A stretch of DNA of 64,000 nt from contig JAPFBL010000068.1 in the NCBI GenBank assembly GCA_026182355.1, forward strand, positions 6,141,001 through 6,205,000, written 5' to 3'. Under the pieces are notes generated by a model. That model saw only the letters and a list, made by a program, of their open reading frames with translations. It had not been told where the DNA came from and ran no database searches. Both the position numbers and the translations under genes were made by a program. This DNA comes from Hermatobates lingyangjiaoensis (lineage: Eukaryota; Arthropoda; Insecta; Hemiptera; Hermatobatidae). Of the stretch, positions 48,169 through 61,067 are shown in pieces; position 1 is the stretch's first letter, and each line of letters opens with the position of its first letter.

Positions 48169-48978
48169 TGTTACGTAACTGACAAGCCCATATATTTTTG
48201 ATTATAATTGTTTCGTTTTATAACCATGAAAGTGCTACTATTTCTTAAAATTATTATTATTTCAATAATGTTTTAGTCGCAAACACAAAAACTATGCAAT
48301 ATTCAATATATTTGAATATTAGATATATGAATAATTTTAAAAAGATCATAAAATAGACAAATATGACAAAAGAAGCTAAAATCTAGATGCATAAACAATA
48401 TTTGAATTCATATTTTCAGTATTATTGGCTTGACAATTAGATCAAACTTGACACCAGAATGAAATATTTATTACCAACATGTCAAATGGAAATATTTCAT
48501 TAGGTTTTAGGCACACTCGATATCCGCCATAACTCAATTGGAGAGATATGACTATACGATTTATCTCACTGAAGTGATCTCTAGATTTGAAAATATATAA
48601 TTGATGCTGCTATCCGATTGTGGGAGAACAATACGGACAAACGTGTACGTATTTCTCACTTTTTCAACTCAAAACATCGATAATAAACCTTTCACTGTCA
48701 ATTAGAAAAAACAATCGTTTCATTCAAAACATCTTGAATAGACTATCCTGCTTAATCTTATTTGGGCTGGATTCATTGTATATGAAAATCTATGATTTTC
48801 ATGTAACCAATGTTTTGGGTTGTTTTTTAAGCACAGTCCATGAACTTTGCAATATAGTAATTTACTAATATGCTGTTGACCTGAAGTAAACTATTGGTAG
48901 AAGCCGGCAGTTTATTTGTGTTCCTAGACACATGAAGCTAGGAGCCAGGCTACGGGGGAAGCAGCTATCTGGGATTGA

Positions 48979-49308
48979 AAAGTTATACTTTACATTATCA
49001 AAGAATGTTTCCTCAGGTGGAGTCTACTAAAGCCCACCCAAACAAAAATTGATGATTTTGGACCATATGACAGGCGAGCATTCCAAATTAACTCACAGTT
49101 TCTTCCTAACTTGGAGCAGTCACACTCATACTCTGAATGTGGAGTAGGACTGGTAGACCTTTTGCTTGATGTCTATCCTCTACTACTAGAAGAAAAACCC
49201 ACAACAGAATTATCATTAAACCTAGCTATTATTGTGTTACCTAATATTCAATACTTCTTGAAGAAATGCGAGCAACAATATAAAGTGATATTTAACAAAT
49301 TACTTTAA
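48979..49308 (+). other. Unidentified 109-codon open frame with downstream AATAAA
   Basis: The frame is open from 48979 to TAA at 49306. It carries protein-like sequence, including PTQTKIDDFGPYDRRAFQIN, GVGLVDLLLDVYPLLLEEKP and LNLAIIVLPNIQYFLKKCEQ. A poly(A) signal (AATAAA, 49380-49385) lies about 75 nt after the stop, as for a terminal exon or a retrocopy. No acceptor or domain is recognised, and the first in-frame ATG is absent. A terminal host exon, a processed pseudogene or transposon coding DNA are all possible. Confidence 0.3.
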
Positions 49309-52300
49309 GACTTCGCATTCTTCACTTAAGTCAAGTTCCAGTACTTAATGTCTCGGAAGGTTATTTTTCATGCAAATAACAATAAAATGTTATTTTTTTT
49401 ATTGTGTAGTCCACTAATTGCTTTCCATTGAGTCTAATATTAAAAAATAACGTTATTATAAAACTAATTTATTAGAAAAGACAGAAGTAATGCCTACTTA
49501 TCAACCCAAAGCACTAATAGAAATACAGATCAAACACAAATCAAAAAACAGATCAATATTTCAATTATATATTTTATAAATAAAAACTAAATGAATATCA
49601 TATTCTTGGCAAAATATTATAATCTAAGTTTTGAATGTTAAATGTTGTTTTTAAAATAAAAGAAACCATACATTTTAGTCGACTTGACAAGGCAAAGAGC
49701 GGTGAAAGGGGAGTAAATCCAACATTTCTTTACATACGAAATGAAAATGGCATATTCATGAATTTAGAGTAAGGTTGTAAAAAAAGCCTTGCATCAGAGA
49801 GCCATCTTTCATTTCCTTTTTTGATAAAATGTACATTAGTAACATTTTTTAAAAGTAGCACCTTATATAAACTCAGAATACTCGTATTAAAATACTCGTA
49901 ATTATTGTTCTTTCTTTTTTAAGTTTTTTAAAACTATGTTTTTGTTAGCATGTGTTTTAATTATATTCAGTATAAATTTGTTTATATATTGATATGAGTA
50001 GGTAGCAGATCTTCTTAAGACATGTTTCATTAAAGTGAACAACAATCTCGGCATGCACAATTTTCAGACTGAGAGATTCAAACTATGAACCAACTCTCTG
50101 CTATCAGGGTTCAACTGCAAAAGGATTTTCCCAAATGACATGTTACATAATATTAATAAAATAGATAAGTGATATGAAATGCCAAAAAGCGAAGATTATT
50201 TAATGATAAACTGTTATAGATGTATATAAAACAACTGAACAAGATAAAAAAAATTCAAAAACAATAGTGGTAACATAATTTGCAAAGATAAAGATGTAAT
50301 GAAACATGTAACGTGAAGTATAAAAAAAGAGAATAAGAAGTAATAGGAAAAGTGCAATAGAAAATACAAGGAAGGAAAGATATGTACAGTTCGTCATGTT
50401 AATAAATGTAGAAGGCAGGGCTGCGCTGTTCTCTGAGTTGCAAACATATTCTATGCCAGATGACAGTTTTTTTTATCATTGATCGTGCTAGAAATATGTA
50501 TTTGATAAAAAGTTAAAAGTGTTACCCTCAGCAATACCATAAACTTTAACTTCACATGTTAAGGATCTATAGTATCAAAAGAGAACACGTTCTATCAACA
50601 TCGAAGATTACAACTGAGAATTTATCTTGGTAAAATTGATAAAGTAATAAATAAGTTAAAACGTTGAAGAATAAATCGTATAGCTAATGAATTGGCTCAG
50701 ATGTGTTCTGAAAAGCCCTTTAACAGTAACACGGTTTACAATTAATCCTTAGGAAGATATATTTTCTCTGGCGACTGGTGAATTTCAAAAGTTATAATAT
50801 TAGAAAAAAACCAATAAAAATATCTGTGATGCACCCATCTGTGTTTAGACATATCTGCAACTATTTTGCAGGAGAAAAAAACCGCTACTCAGGTTCAGAC
50901 TGCAGACAACCATTGCGAATGCACTTCAAATTTAATGAATACATCTAGAGGTACATTGATATACATGGGGATGTGATGGTTATCCCAAATGACATTTAGG
51001 CAGCTTTTGACGCGGCCTGTTGGCCTGAAATAATGGAAAAAAGTACATGATTCAAATATTCCAGGAATCTTTTAAACTGTCTCAGACGATTAGTTATAAT
51101 ATTCTTGAAGAGTATGACTAATAACTATAGGTATCTCAATGTTACCCATCTTCTGGGTTTCCGAGTCTCCCAAGTTTCTGGTCCTTCTTTACGATTCCCC
51201 ATTAAAGCTGCCGTCCTTTTAATTCCTCAGTAGTAGCTTTTGTTGAAAATTATCTTGATGATTACTAGTAGCAAGAAGTTATGAAATTATAACCCCATCT
51301 AAGAAACTCAGTAAATAGCTTGGCTAAAGATAATCAAATTGTTCTCAACAATAATAAATTTCATGTTTTATGTGTCAAAATAAGAAAATAAATCGAAAAT
51401 AGTTATATCACTTGAAAGAGAATTATCAAAATTAGTTACCACGTTAAGGTATCTAACAAGTTATTTAAAAAAAAACCTTCTTCAGGGTTTTTCACAAAGT
51501 ATGCCGGTGAAGGATGTATACAGGTGGAGAGTGCCTTATCAAGAGTGGTGGAGGTACATTGGGGTGCTAGACACGAGCACTGAAAGCAATCAATCTATGC
51601 TGGAACCTCCCTGACACTGTTATATACGGAGTCAGTAAGGAATGCGAATTAAAAACAAAGAGAGGGAGGCAGATAGTAGAAACTATTCAGTGGCAAGTCA
51701 CAATGAGGATAATAATAGGATTCAAAACTCCTGCATAATGCCGCATGTATCATGACCTTCCACGCATCGTAATATATGCTGGAGAATGGGTAAACTATTG
51801 ACTTCATTAAGTCAATGGGAATGATTCATGAAATTACTGGGGGAGATGGACAAACAGTTCAATTTCAGTTCTAGCATCATCTATCACTTTCCCATAAATT
51901 AACACTTGATTTAAACAATGAATGCAAATGGTAGCATTTACTCAAAATGGAAGTACACTGATAGAAGAAATCTATAGACAGTGTAGGCTGTGTTTTAAAA
52001 CATATCAAAACAGTATGGTTGTAATCAAATCTACTAAAATTTAACTAATATAATATTATTACTAGATTTTACAATAAATACTTGAAATAAAAATCAACGT
52101 CCTTGTCAGAGTCATAATCTTATAAAAAAATGTTTCACTCCCCATTTTTGTATTTTTACTATGGGTTAGGCGTTGACAATATTATTACTATATGTATAAT
52201 ATGTAATAAAATAAAAATAATAATAAAATTATAAGATAAATAAAAATAATAGGAAATGTTTCCGTTGTTCTCCGGACTCCCTGACTGAGTGGTAGTCACT

Positions 52301-54192
52301 ATGTCATTGATTTCTTTTTTTTTTGACATACTTATTTAAATATACAACTACGCTTATGCCGCGTAACAAGCATACGTAGTGTGAGTAATACAAATAACTT
52401 TGACAAACATGAGCAAAGAATGAAACCCACTGGTTCAACTTTTCACTTCGTTTCCTGATTCTGGACTAGGATTGACTTCTGTGCAATAATTTATCATAAT
52501 TTTATATTAAAAAATCCTGAATGAAACATTTTCCTGAAAACAGATTTTAACTTTATGCTGAAACCTGGGAACTAGTAAATTTTAAATTTGCACAACCAAG
52601 CAGTATTCCTGACTACAAATTTTGTTTAAAGAGTGTGAATAAAGTATATTTGATACTATTTAATATTTTTGAAATTAGCTTTAATGATCAATAGACACTA
52701 ATTAATTTAATATATTAGATGTGCTATAGTGCTGTTTAGTGCTACCTGCTGATTAAAAGCTTCTGCTATTGCAGCTTGCGCAGAACATATACGCTTTCTG
52801 TTAAGAAAATGAAGATTCTTATACGTTTACGAAATATATTTTTACATTAATACCCAGACTGGATGACGTTAAATTACTCTTGTTAACAATGTTTATTTTA
52901 AACAAACAAACATGTAGACAAATTTAAAATTCCTCGATATAAAATCATTCCAACTACATTGTGTCAGTAAAGGCCTTTGGATGGTACACTCACTCATATG
53001 TGCTCTTCTGATGGAATAGCAAACTTAACTTATAATATTTATTAACAATGCATTTCAAGAACCTTTAAAAAAATATAAAAACACACTCAAAATCTCTTTT
53101 TCAAAAAAAAAAAAAAAAAGTGCTTGATGGTTTCGTGAAGGCTTCAGTAACAACGGTATCATCCTCCCCACCACATAACCAACTGGTTAAGGAGACACCA
53201 TGAGTACAAAATGCAAAGACAGAAGGAATAACACATTAGAAAGTTGTTTAACATAGTTCTCAGGTTTATAATATATCTTATATGATATTATATTACATAT
53301 ACCTTTTATACCTTGCATTAACCTTATAATACTTGAATAATTTTAAATAATGTTTATTATTTAAAATTAAATAACATGGTAAATGTTATTTAATATAATA
53401 TAATTAAATATTATATTTAATAGTATATTATTTAATATATTATAATATGTTTACTTATGTATTTCTTATATGCAATTATATATAACTAAATATGATTGTA
53501 GGTGATTTAAGTATCATTATACTAGTTTTTACACAATAATTCTTTTGGGAACTAAATTATAACTATTTGATTATTAAAATAATTAAAAACTGTAATGTGA
53601 AGGCAAAAAAGGAATAATTAATGAATAAAATTAAAGATTCATAGTTAAAAAGTATTACATATCAAATTAATAATATTAAATTTACATAATATCTGAATAA
53701 TTTACTTTGATTTTAGCTCAGTCAATGGTCGATACGCTTATGATGGTAGAACAGTGATAAAATATAATCTATAAATAATCAGGTCTACATTATTGGTAGG
53801 CTGTGATAACCATTATAGCTACGAAATATTGTGATCTACTTTAAGCAGTCATATAAATTTTGATATTGCATTATTTTATAATTAAAAACGAAAATGCTTC
53901 AAGATTTATGATATTGCGGGAGAGTGTGTTATATAGTCTGAACTAGCTCAAGTCCACCCCGAGATATAAACTAGGCTCTACTGCCTTAAACTCCGGAAGT
54001 AAATTGTGGTCTGTACTAAACCATACGCCAATGTATTTAGGAAGTGGTTAATCTGTTCCATAATCCAGAACACCGTGTAATCCTGTTTAAACATTCTCAA
54101 TTTTAACGTATCAAACTCAAAATGTAATTACCTAAGCAAATGTGTAACAAAGTTTCACAACAATCATCTAACAATAATTTTGTTATTCTTTA
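49309..54192. other. AT-rich DNA, no gene recognised
   Basis: Contains slightly richer segments near 51480-51870 and 52260-52310 without convincing frames, and a 17-nt A run at about 53103-53119. 53250-53460 is almost pure A+T. Confidence 0.45.
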
Positions 54193-54253
54193 ATTTACTA
54201 TAAGTAAGGTATGGTAATCCTGAAAAAATTAGATCTTGAGATTTTGATAAAGT
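54193..54253 (+). repeat. Left-end fragment of the CTTTACTATAAG family
   Basis: TTACTATAAGTAAGGTATGG, TAATCCTGAAAAAATTAGAT and CTTGAGATTTTGATAAAGTT match the first 60 bp of the full copies with scattered substitutions. A further CTATAAGTAAAG block lies at 54707-54718. Confidence 0.6.
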
Positions 54254-55737
54254 TACTCAATGTGGTAGGAAATCAAAGGTCTGATAAAGGTCTAGAAAAA
54301 ATTATTGAGCCTGAACATTCAGGCCAAAATTCTTTTTTTGAATTTTTTTTCAAATATATTGTAAATAAATAGCCATAAAATTTGAGGCCATAATAAACAA
54401 ATATTATTGTTTGAGTAATATAGATTCAGTGGACATTTATATACTGAGGACGAGGGTGTGTAACAATGCCTTGGAGTTGTAATGAACACTCGTTCATTAC
54501 GCGCATAAGTAAGGAAAATCTATCTTTAATTTAATTCATTCATTTACCAATTTTGATGTTATCTAGTGAAATGACACAATATTAATATAAAATATACATA
54601 TCATTAATATTACCTTCAACACGTTGTAAAATTATTGGTAAAAAAATGAAATATTTGTTTGTCAGGATTTTTTCTATTGAAATTGTTAATATCCTTTTTT
54701 CCTTTCCTATAAGTAAAGTGTAGTATTTGATATTTTTCAGGTCTAGTAGATTTATGAACAAATGGTAAAGTAAAATAATAATGAATAAAAAACTGTAGGT
54801 TAAGCCTTGATAGATAAAATCTATTTTGACCCAAAATTAGTGTGATCTGGTAAAAAGTAAAAAGCAATACTGATGCGACCCAGTTTTTTTTTAAAAGTGA
54901 TACAAAAGTGCTAACCTTTTCAAAAAGTTTATTTAGTTAAAACTAAGTGAAAAATTTATTTCTGCTTTTTTAGATGCTATTCAAATTCGTTAGTATTCGT
55001 TTGAAAATGAAGTGTAACCAAGGCTCCCAAAGTAGATTATTTAAATCAAAATCTAGATTATTCCTGATACATTTAGATTATAAAAACAGCCATCTAGATT
55101 ATGGATTATTTTTTGGATTATTTTAGACCTTTCTTTAGATATTTCCTAGATTATACTGTAAAATGTAATCATTATATTGAATTTCATCATACAATATTTA
55201 TCAGAAGCAATGCTGTTTCGTTCTAGTACAGTTCTAATTTAGTTTTACTTCTGGGCAAGTGGGTGCCAGACTGCCATATAGGACAGCGGTCATAAGCTTT
55301 CAGTCTGTTTTTCTCCTCCCAACAGTACCCTGTCTGTTAAACTCCTATGAAGGAGTTTACTCCTAATCACACTAGGTATAACATACATACAACTACATAG
55401 AACATATGAAACATAACTAAAATACACAAATCAAATATTACACATTCTAGGAGTAAATATAATAGTATACCATGGACTAATATAAATAACAATAAAATAC
55501 GTACAATAAATAAAAAATAACAATACACACATATACCTAAATATTTAAGGCCATTACAATAATTACGTATCTACGGCAGTTTAATTTCACTCAAAACACT
55601 TTCGTTGGAATATTAGATTAAAATTTAGTGAAGCCATGCATAAATAGATCTGTTATTAATCTATTTTGTTTGATTGGTCAATAGTGTCCTGTAGCATTTC
55701 TTGTTTGTATTATTAAACTTTACTAGTAAGGATCTAA

Positions 55738-56135
55738 CTTTGGTAAATCATAGATTAAATGGTTCCATGTCTGGTCAGTCAGTCCATCAAATGCAATTTG
55801 AATTTGGAATAATATAAATCTCTTCAAGTAATGTTCAGTTCCGTACATATCCGTCAAGTTCCTGGGCCAATCTCTAATCTATTTGTAAATCGTCAAGCTT
55901 CTTTCTTCCATAATTGGAAAATATTTACTTGTTTCTAGTCCTTTGGTGCTGGTGCTTTATTCCTCTTCCACCTTTCTTCAGTCGCGTATTCCAGTTTCTT
56001 CTTCAGGTAGGATATGGCTGCTGTATAACTGACAACCATGCTCTTCAGTAGCTGCTTCTTTTACAGTCTCGTTGCCTGTTGTCCCCACGTGGGCTTTGGT
56101 CCACCCAATACCTATTTTTCTCCTCGATATTGATA
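55738..56135 (-). pseudogene. LINE RNase H and C-terminal fragment
   Basis: On the minus strand QLSISRRKIGIGWTKAHVGT and TGNETVKEAA correspond to the last strand and helix of an RNase H domain (family: W.KAH.G..GNE.AD..AK). In shifted frames follow SYLKKKLEYATEERWKRN and then YLKRFILFQIQIAFDG and DQTWNHLIYDLP, matching the LTGHG.F..YL.RF...QT..H.I..CP region of jockey/R1-type LINEs. The catalytic aspartate expected after GNE is valine, and the zinc-binding cysteines are lost. At least two frameshifts and one stop make it inactive. The element's 3' part may extend towards 55190. Confidence 0.7.
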
Positions 56136-56162
56136 GCTGTTTTCTTATTTATTCAACAATAG

Positions 56163-56436
56163 GTCAGTGAATGTCTCTGCTGTTTATTGTTTCAATGGAA
56201 ATAATGTTTTATTGTCAGTTGTAATTAGTGCCTTAACGAGTTCTGTTCCTGTACCCCTAAGAGTAGAAAAGTGTTGCTCAACTTATGATTTGCCTTCCAA
56301 TGTCGTAAAAGATATTGGCTCGCTTGCAGCATATCAGTCAAGTGACGCCAGTCAAGGAACATCATCAGCAGCTTCAAGCAATGAAGACGATGATGAGTGT
56401 TTGCAAGACTTCCATTTTTACGGCAGATTTATTTAA
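56163..56436 (+). other. Possible terminal coding exon, unidentified
   Basis: A pyrimidine-rich stretch ending CAACAATAG (acceptor-like) is followed by an open frame of about 91 codons to TAA at 56434. The peptide begins SVNVSAVYCFNGNNVLLSVV, continues EKCCSTYDLPSNVVKDIG and ends with a Ser/Asp-rich stretch (SSAASSNEDDDECLQDF) and HFYGRFI. Composition and codon variety look coding compared with the surrounding AT-rich DNA. I do not recognise the protein. It directly adjoins the opposite-strand LINE fragment, so transposon origin cannot be excluded. Confidence 0.35.
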
Positions 56437-57980
56437 TATGTTGAATATTATTCCATTTAATACTGGATTACTTTTCAGATTATAATTTTTATTCTGATAA
56501 GTTAGATTATTCCGCTAAAAAAAAGTTGGCAGTCCTGAGTGTAACCGCTTTCGTGGACACTATTGCAAATTAAATTAAATCAAATAGTTTTCTAAAAAAA
56601 AAAATAGAGTATTCAGATGAATAAGCTTCAAAATGTTGAAAAGCATCTGAAGGTGGATGTTAGTAAGCTCAAAGAACTTTCGGGGATGGTTGACTTTTCT
56701 CGTTTCTTTTGTCTCGCAAACTTGATTTGTCACTAATGTACTTTTTACCTTGTGTTACAGACTGTTTCAATTTTCTTTTTTTTTCCTTCTCTTTGCCTAT
56801 TTGATCAGTAAATATAGTTCCTATTCCTTCTTAGACTTGTTATTTCAGGAACGACTTTCTGTTTCTATCACTTGCATGAACTCCTTAATTTGATTCACTT
56901 TATTGATTCAATAATGTCAGATTTTCCTTTCCATTGAGTTATTCTAATAGTGTGATTATGTATGGTTCCTTGAGGATTTCTTGATTTGTACAAATCTAGC
57001 GGGGACTCTTTGTACTTTAACTGTAATAAGAAATTATTTTAAATCAACTATACTTGGAGGTTAATATATCATGAAGTGATGCAACTCTTTCAACCCAAGG
57101 ATTGAAAAATTCGCAATACTACACTCAGTTTACTATAAGCAATCCCATAATAAAAAAGAAATTCTCAAACATAAAATCAAACAAGTATGATAAGTAATAA
57201 AAACACCGTTAACTAATTGAACTATAATATCATTAAACCATTAAATACAATGAATAGCTAGGCCATGTAATCTGAAGCGATGTCAGTCAGCGCGGAAGAG
57301 TTTGTACAAAGAATTATATTCCAATATTCATTGATTCCACAATTTATCTTCAAGTTTACTAGTTAACAGAAAATGAAAAATAATTTGATTTATTTTGACA
57401 TTTTGTTATATCTGGTCAAGTAAGATAGAAATTCAATTCGGATAACTGTTTAAAACATTTAGTGAGTGCTAGAATACAGTGCTTATGAACACCGAGATTC
57501 ACATAACAGGAACATTATCAGCAAAATTTCAACATTACAGCAAAAAAAAAATGGATATGAAATAAGACAAAAAGCTATACCTCATGGGTTAAATTTTTAA
57601 TGCTTTTTGAAAGGTAATATTAATCCAAGGATATAATGAAATAATAGTTATTTTATTTTAAATGAAAGCAATTAACAATATAATCTGATTGATAACTAAC
57701 AGGTAAAATGAATTTATTGTTGTCTTTAGAGGACAATAAATAGATTAAATAAATATAGGAAATAATCTTTGCATTGGTTTAGATGACGCTAGTAGAAAGT
57801 AATAATAGAAATAAATCTGAAATCATTTCGCAAAAATTAAAATAAGAAAAATAGTATTATAAGGAAATAAAGTGTGTAAGTTAGTACAATACTTTATAAT
57901 ACTTCGTCAAAAAACAATCGAAAAACGGATTGCTTCAAAAATAAAGTCAGAAAAGAAATAATTACAATACAGACACTTAC
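56437..57980. other. AT-rich DNA, nothing recognised
   Basis: No coding frame or repeat boundary is recognised. Confidence 0.5.
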
Positions 57981-58160
57981 CGTCTCCTTCTTTCTTTTCT
58001 TCTGCTGATTGTTGAATCGGAAAAAAAGTACTCTTTGTTCTCAAGTTAATTTATGAATTTTCTTAAACACTCGTAGAAAGCAGATCGAAAGCAACAGTAA
58101 TGGAGTGGGGCGACTAGAAGGAGATTTGGGCCACCGAGGGCTTTCTAAGAGTGCTTGAAA
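57981..58160 (-). other. Possible untranslated exon with strong splice donor
   Basis: On the minus strand AAAGAAGGAGACG is followed by GTAAGTG, a near-ideal 5' splice site (intron from 57980 downwards). Upstream lies a block richer in G+C with CpGs (58060-58160). There is no long frame, so it could be a 5' untranslated exon. It is on the same strand as the GPCR exon, but a link over 48 kb is pure speculation. Confidence 0.25.
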
Positions 58161-59994
58161 AGGTCTGCTTTTAATGCACTCTACTATCTCCGTCAGTTTT
58201 AAGTGATTCAATGGATCTTATAATTTTCAATTTAATAGAAGTATTACATTTTACCATAATTTGCTAGTATAGTTAAAAATATATCAGGAGTTCTACAATA
58301 AGCTTTCCTGTAAACATACGTATTATCAAACTCATATTTTGAATAATTTTTCACTAATGAGGTCTTTATTTGTAGGTGGACATATAAGCAATAAGTAACA
58401 TCAGATTTGACTGGCCTTGAAAAGTACATAAATTATTTTAGAACTTTATTAACTGCCCATTGCATGACTTCTTGTGATAAAACTATTTTGTAAGCATAAG
58501 AATATTACAGTTATTATTTAACTATAACAGTAAATTACGTGATAATACAATAATGTTCTTCACGTTAAAAGAAAACATGTTTATAATATTTTCATAAAAC
58601 TGTTTTAGTTACTTTATCATCGTCGTTAAAGCGAAATAGCTTTCGAGTTGATTTGGACAGGATGGTTGAGTTATTGGCAAACAAATAAGAGGGAAAAGAA
58701 TATTTTGCTTCAAAAACAATTCAAGCAGCCTAAAAATTCCTTTGTCATTCTTCTTAGTTCGATTAAGAAGAATCTAAATAATCACATTTTCTTAATGTGA
58801 TTATTTAGAAAGTAACACTCTACTCACTACTTTGTTTTAATATTCATTGGCATAACTCATATTGACTGGAATTTCAGGAAATCATAAGAAAAGGTTAAAA
58901 AAAAAACTTTTGTCTTGTTTCCTACAATCCGACCTCCTGTTGGTAAAGGTAGTAACAATAACTAGAGATATATAAAACCTCTTACAACTCGGCCAGCCTG
59001 ATCCGGGATCATCCACGACCGTCGCACAGCGTATTAATCAGAGTAATAGGAAATCCCTCAGATATGACGTCAAACATACTTATTGATAAGTCGTAATATA
59101 TGACAAGTTATAAACATATATTGACATATTCAGTTTGTTTAGTGTTTAAACTACGTATGGCCTAAATTAAGCTTTAATTTAAGAATATACAAATGATATA
59201 AGATAATCTTTAACATAAAGAGCTACAAATAATATCTTCCCGTTTTATGCGCCTGACAGTTAAAAGTTTATGTTACTCATAACTATTTAAACTCCTTGGG
59301 AATTTTTGTGCAATATAATTTTCAACTTCTTAAAATTAGTCAGCCTTATGTTGTAATATGAAAGTTTTTGCTTCTTCGGTCAATGATCTTTATGAAAGCA
59401 CAGAGTTTTAAAACCTGTCAATTTAATGCTCTTATCTACATAAATTTTGAATAAACTTTTCAATAGCATGTTCAAAATATCACAATCTTTTCCAATAAAG
59501 ATATTAAATGTTATGTCCAATTCATATCATCTTCATTTTATCCAAAACCCCTGAAGCACACTAAGAGTTTCACGCAGAACAGGCTCAAAAATACCCTTAA
59601 TAGTCATTTCAAAATCTAATATAGTACAGTTTTAAAGCCTGTCTATTTGTATATGTTACTTATCATTCAAGTCCTCCTATCTTTTTTAGATAGACGCTTT
59701 AACCAGATGGATTTTAGAAATACCTGGACCAAAAGAGGTATGTTTTATTTTCTTATTATACAAGTATGTAATGATGTTCATTTTTTGTTCATAGTCATTC
59801 AAATTTTCAGTATTACTTATCATCATTTTAGTGATTCCTACAATCTGTGTGTAACTTATTAATAAACAGAGTAGGTATCTTTAATTATTTAGTGATGAGT
59901 TACTCATGAGATTGCGTAAATCTAAAAGTGTAAAAGTTATAATTAGTTTTATTATAATAGTAACCATAAGTAATGCACAGAAATAATAGCAAAA
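58161..59994. other. AT-rich DNA, nothing recognised
   Basis: A short G+C-richer block lies at 58980-59040. No frame or repeat is assigned. Confidence 0.5.
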
Positions 59995-61067
59995 AAAATA
60001 TAAATAAAGAAAGGTTTTGTCTGTACATTACTTAGAACTGACACATTTCAAGTTTTCATTACGTTTCATACATTAGAGAAACCGAATCCACCCTTTGAAA
60101 AATTTTTGTCTGTCGGTTTATCGGTTTGTCCCCAAAATTTGTTCACAAGTAAACTCAGCCACCATAAGACATATCAAGCTGAAAATTTGGCAGTAGATTT
60201 GTGCATGTCTAACTTAAAATATAGGCTCTGAATAAATTGGACATTCAACGTAGAAGCAAAGTTATGAACGTTTTAAAGCAAAAAACATTTGTCACAAGTA
60301 AACTCAGCCACCATGAGATACAGTGAGCTGAAACTTGACACTAGAATTGTGTATGTATAACTTAAAACATAGTATCAGAATAGATGAAAAATTCAACGTA
60401 GAAACGAAGTTATGAACCTTTAAGCTGTCTTTGGTTAACTTGACAGACATTTTTATTTAGAAAATATGCAGGTGTGGTAAGTAGGTATTGTTAGATAACT
60501 TTAATTTCATTTGTATATATAAGTATATTGCGTTTTTGAGATTATTGATAAGGTGTTTCCCAGAGTTCAAGATATAAAATCTATTCAGAATTGATGACTT
60601 TGTGAACGAGCAATTCTCAACCCTTACTATGAACAGGCAGAAAAAATCAATAAACAAGTTCTTACACTATATCTATCCGAGGAAAAAACTTACAAGAGTA
60701 TGATTAATGATAAGGAAGCAGTTCATTATCCAACTGAATTTCTTGACTTCGTGAATGCTCCTGGATTGTCTGCTTATGAGTAAAAACTTAAAGTAGGAAA
60801 CTCGATCTTCCGCAAAAATTGAAGTGAGTGAGACCAAGTTTTTCTCACATGGTCAACTGTAGTTTGCTTGCTGAAGAGTAAGAGGTTCCAACTGTTTGTT
60901 CTTCCATGAACCTGAAGGACAGATAGCTAACGTGGTGTATTCAGAGGCATTTGCTTAACACTGTACTAATAATGTTATTTTTTATTAATCTATAATTTCT
61001 AATGATATTTTGGAATACTACGTATAATCAAATTTTTGATTCCGTCAAAGACGGGTACGTTAGCTAG
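59995..61067 (+). mobile_element. Helitron C, non-autonomous, nearly complete
   Basis: The 3' end is textbook Helitron: hairpin CCGTC-AAA-GACGG at 61042-61054, 13 nt later CTAG at 61064-61067, then T. The 5' end aligns with Helitron A through TATAAATAAA and TTTTGTCTGTACATTACTTAG, but its first bases (TCTA expected, at about 59995) are mutated to A. Inside, a ~150 bp direct repeat starts at about 60141 and 60291 (CACAAGTAAACTCAGCCACC). There is no Rep/helicase frame, so mobilisation would need a partner. Confidence 0.85.

Noticed and set aside
52260..52320. Box A-like GACTGAGTGGTAG considered as a SINE head
   Set aside because: There is no box B at a suitable distance and no repeat partner in the window.
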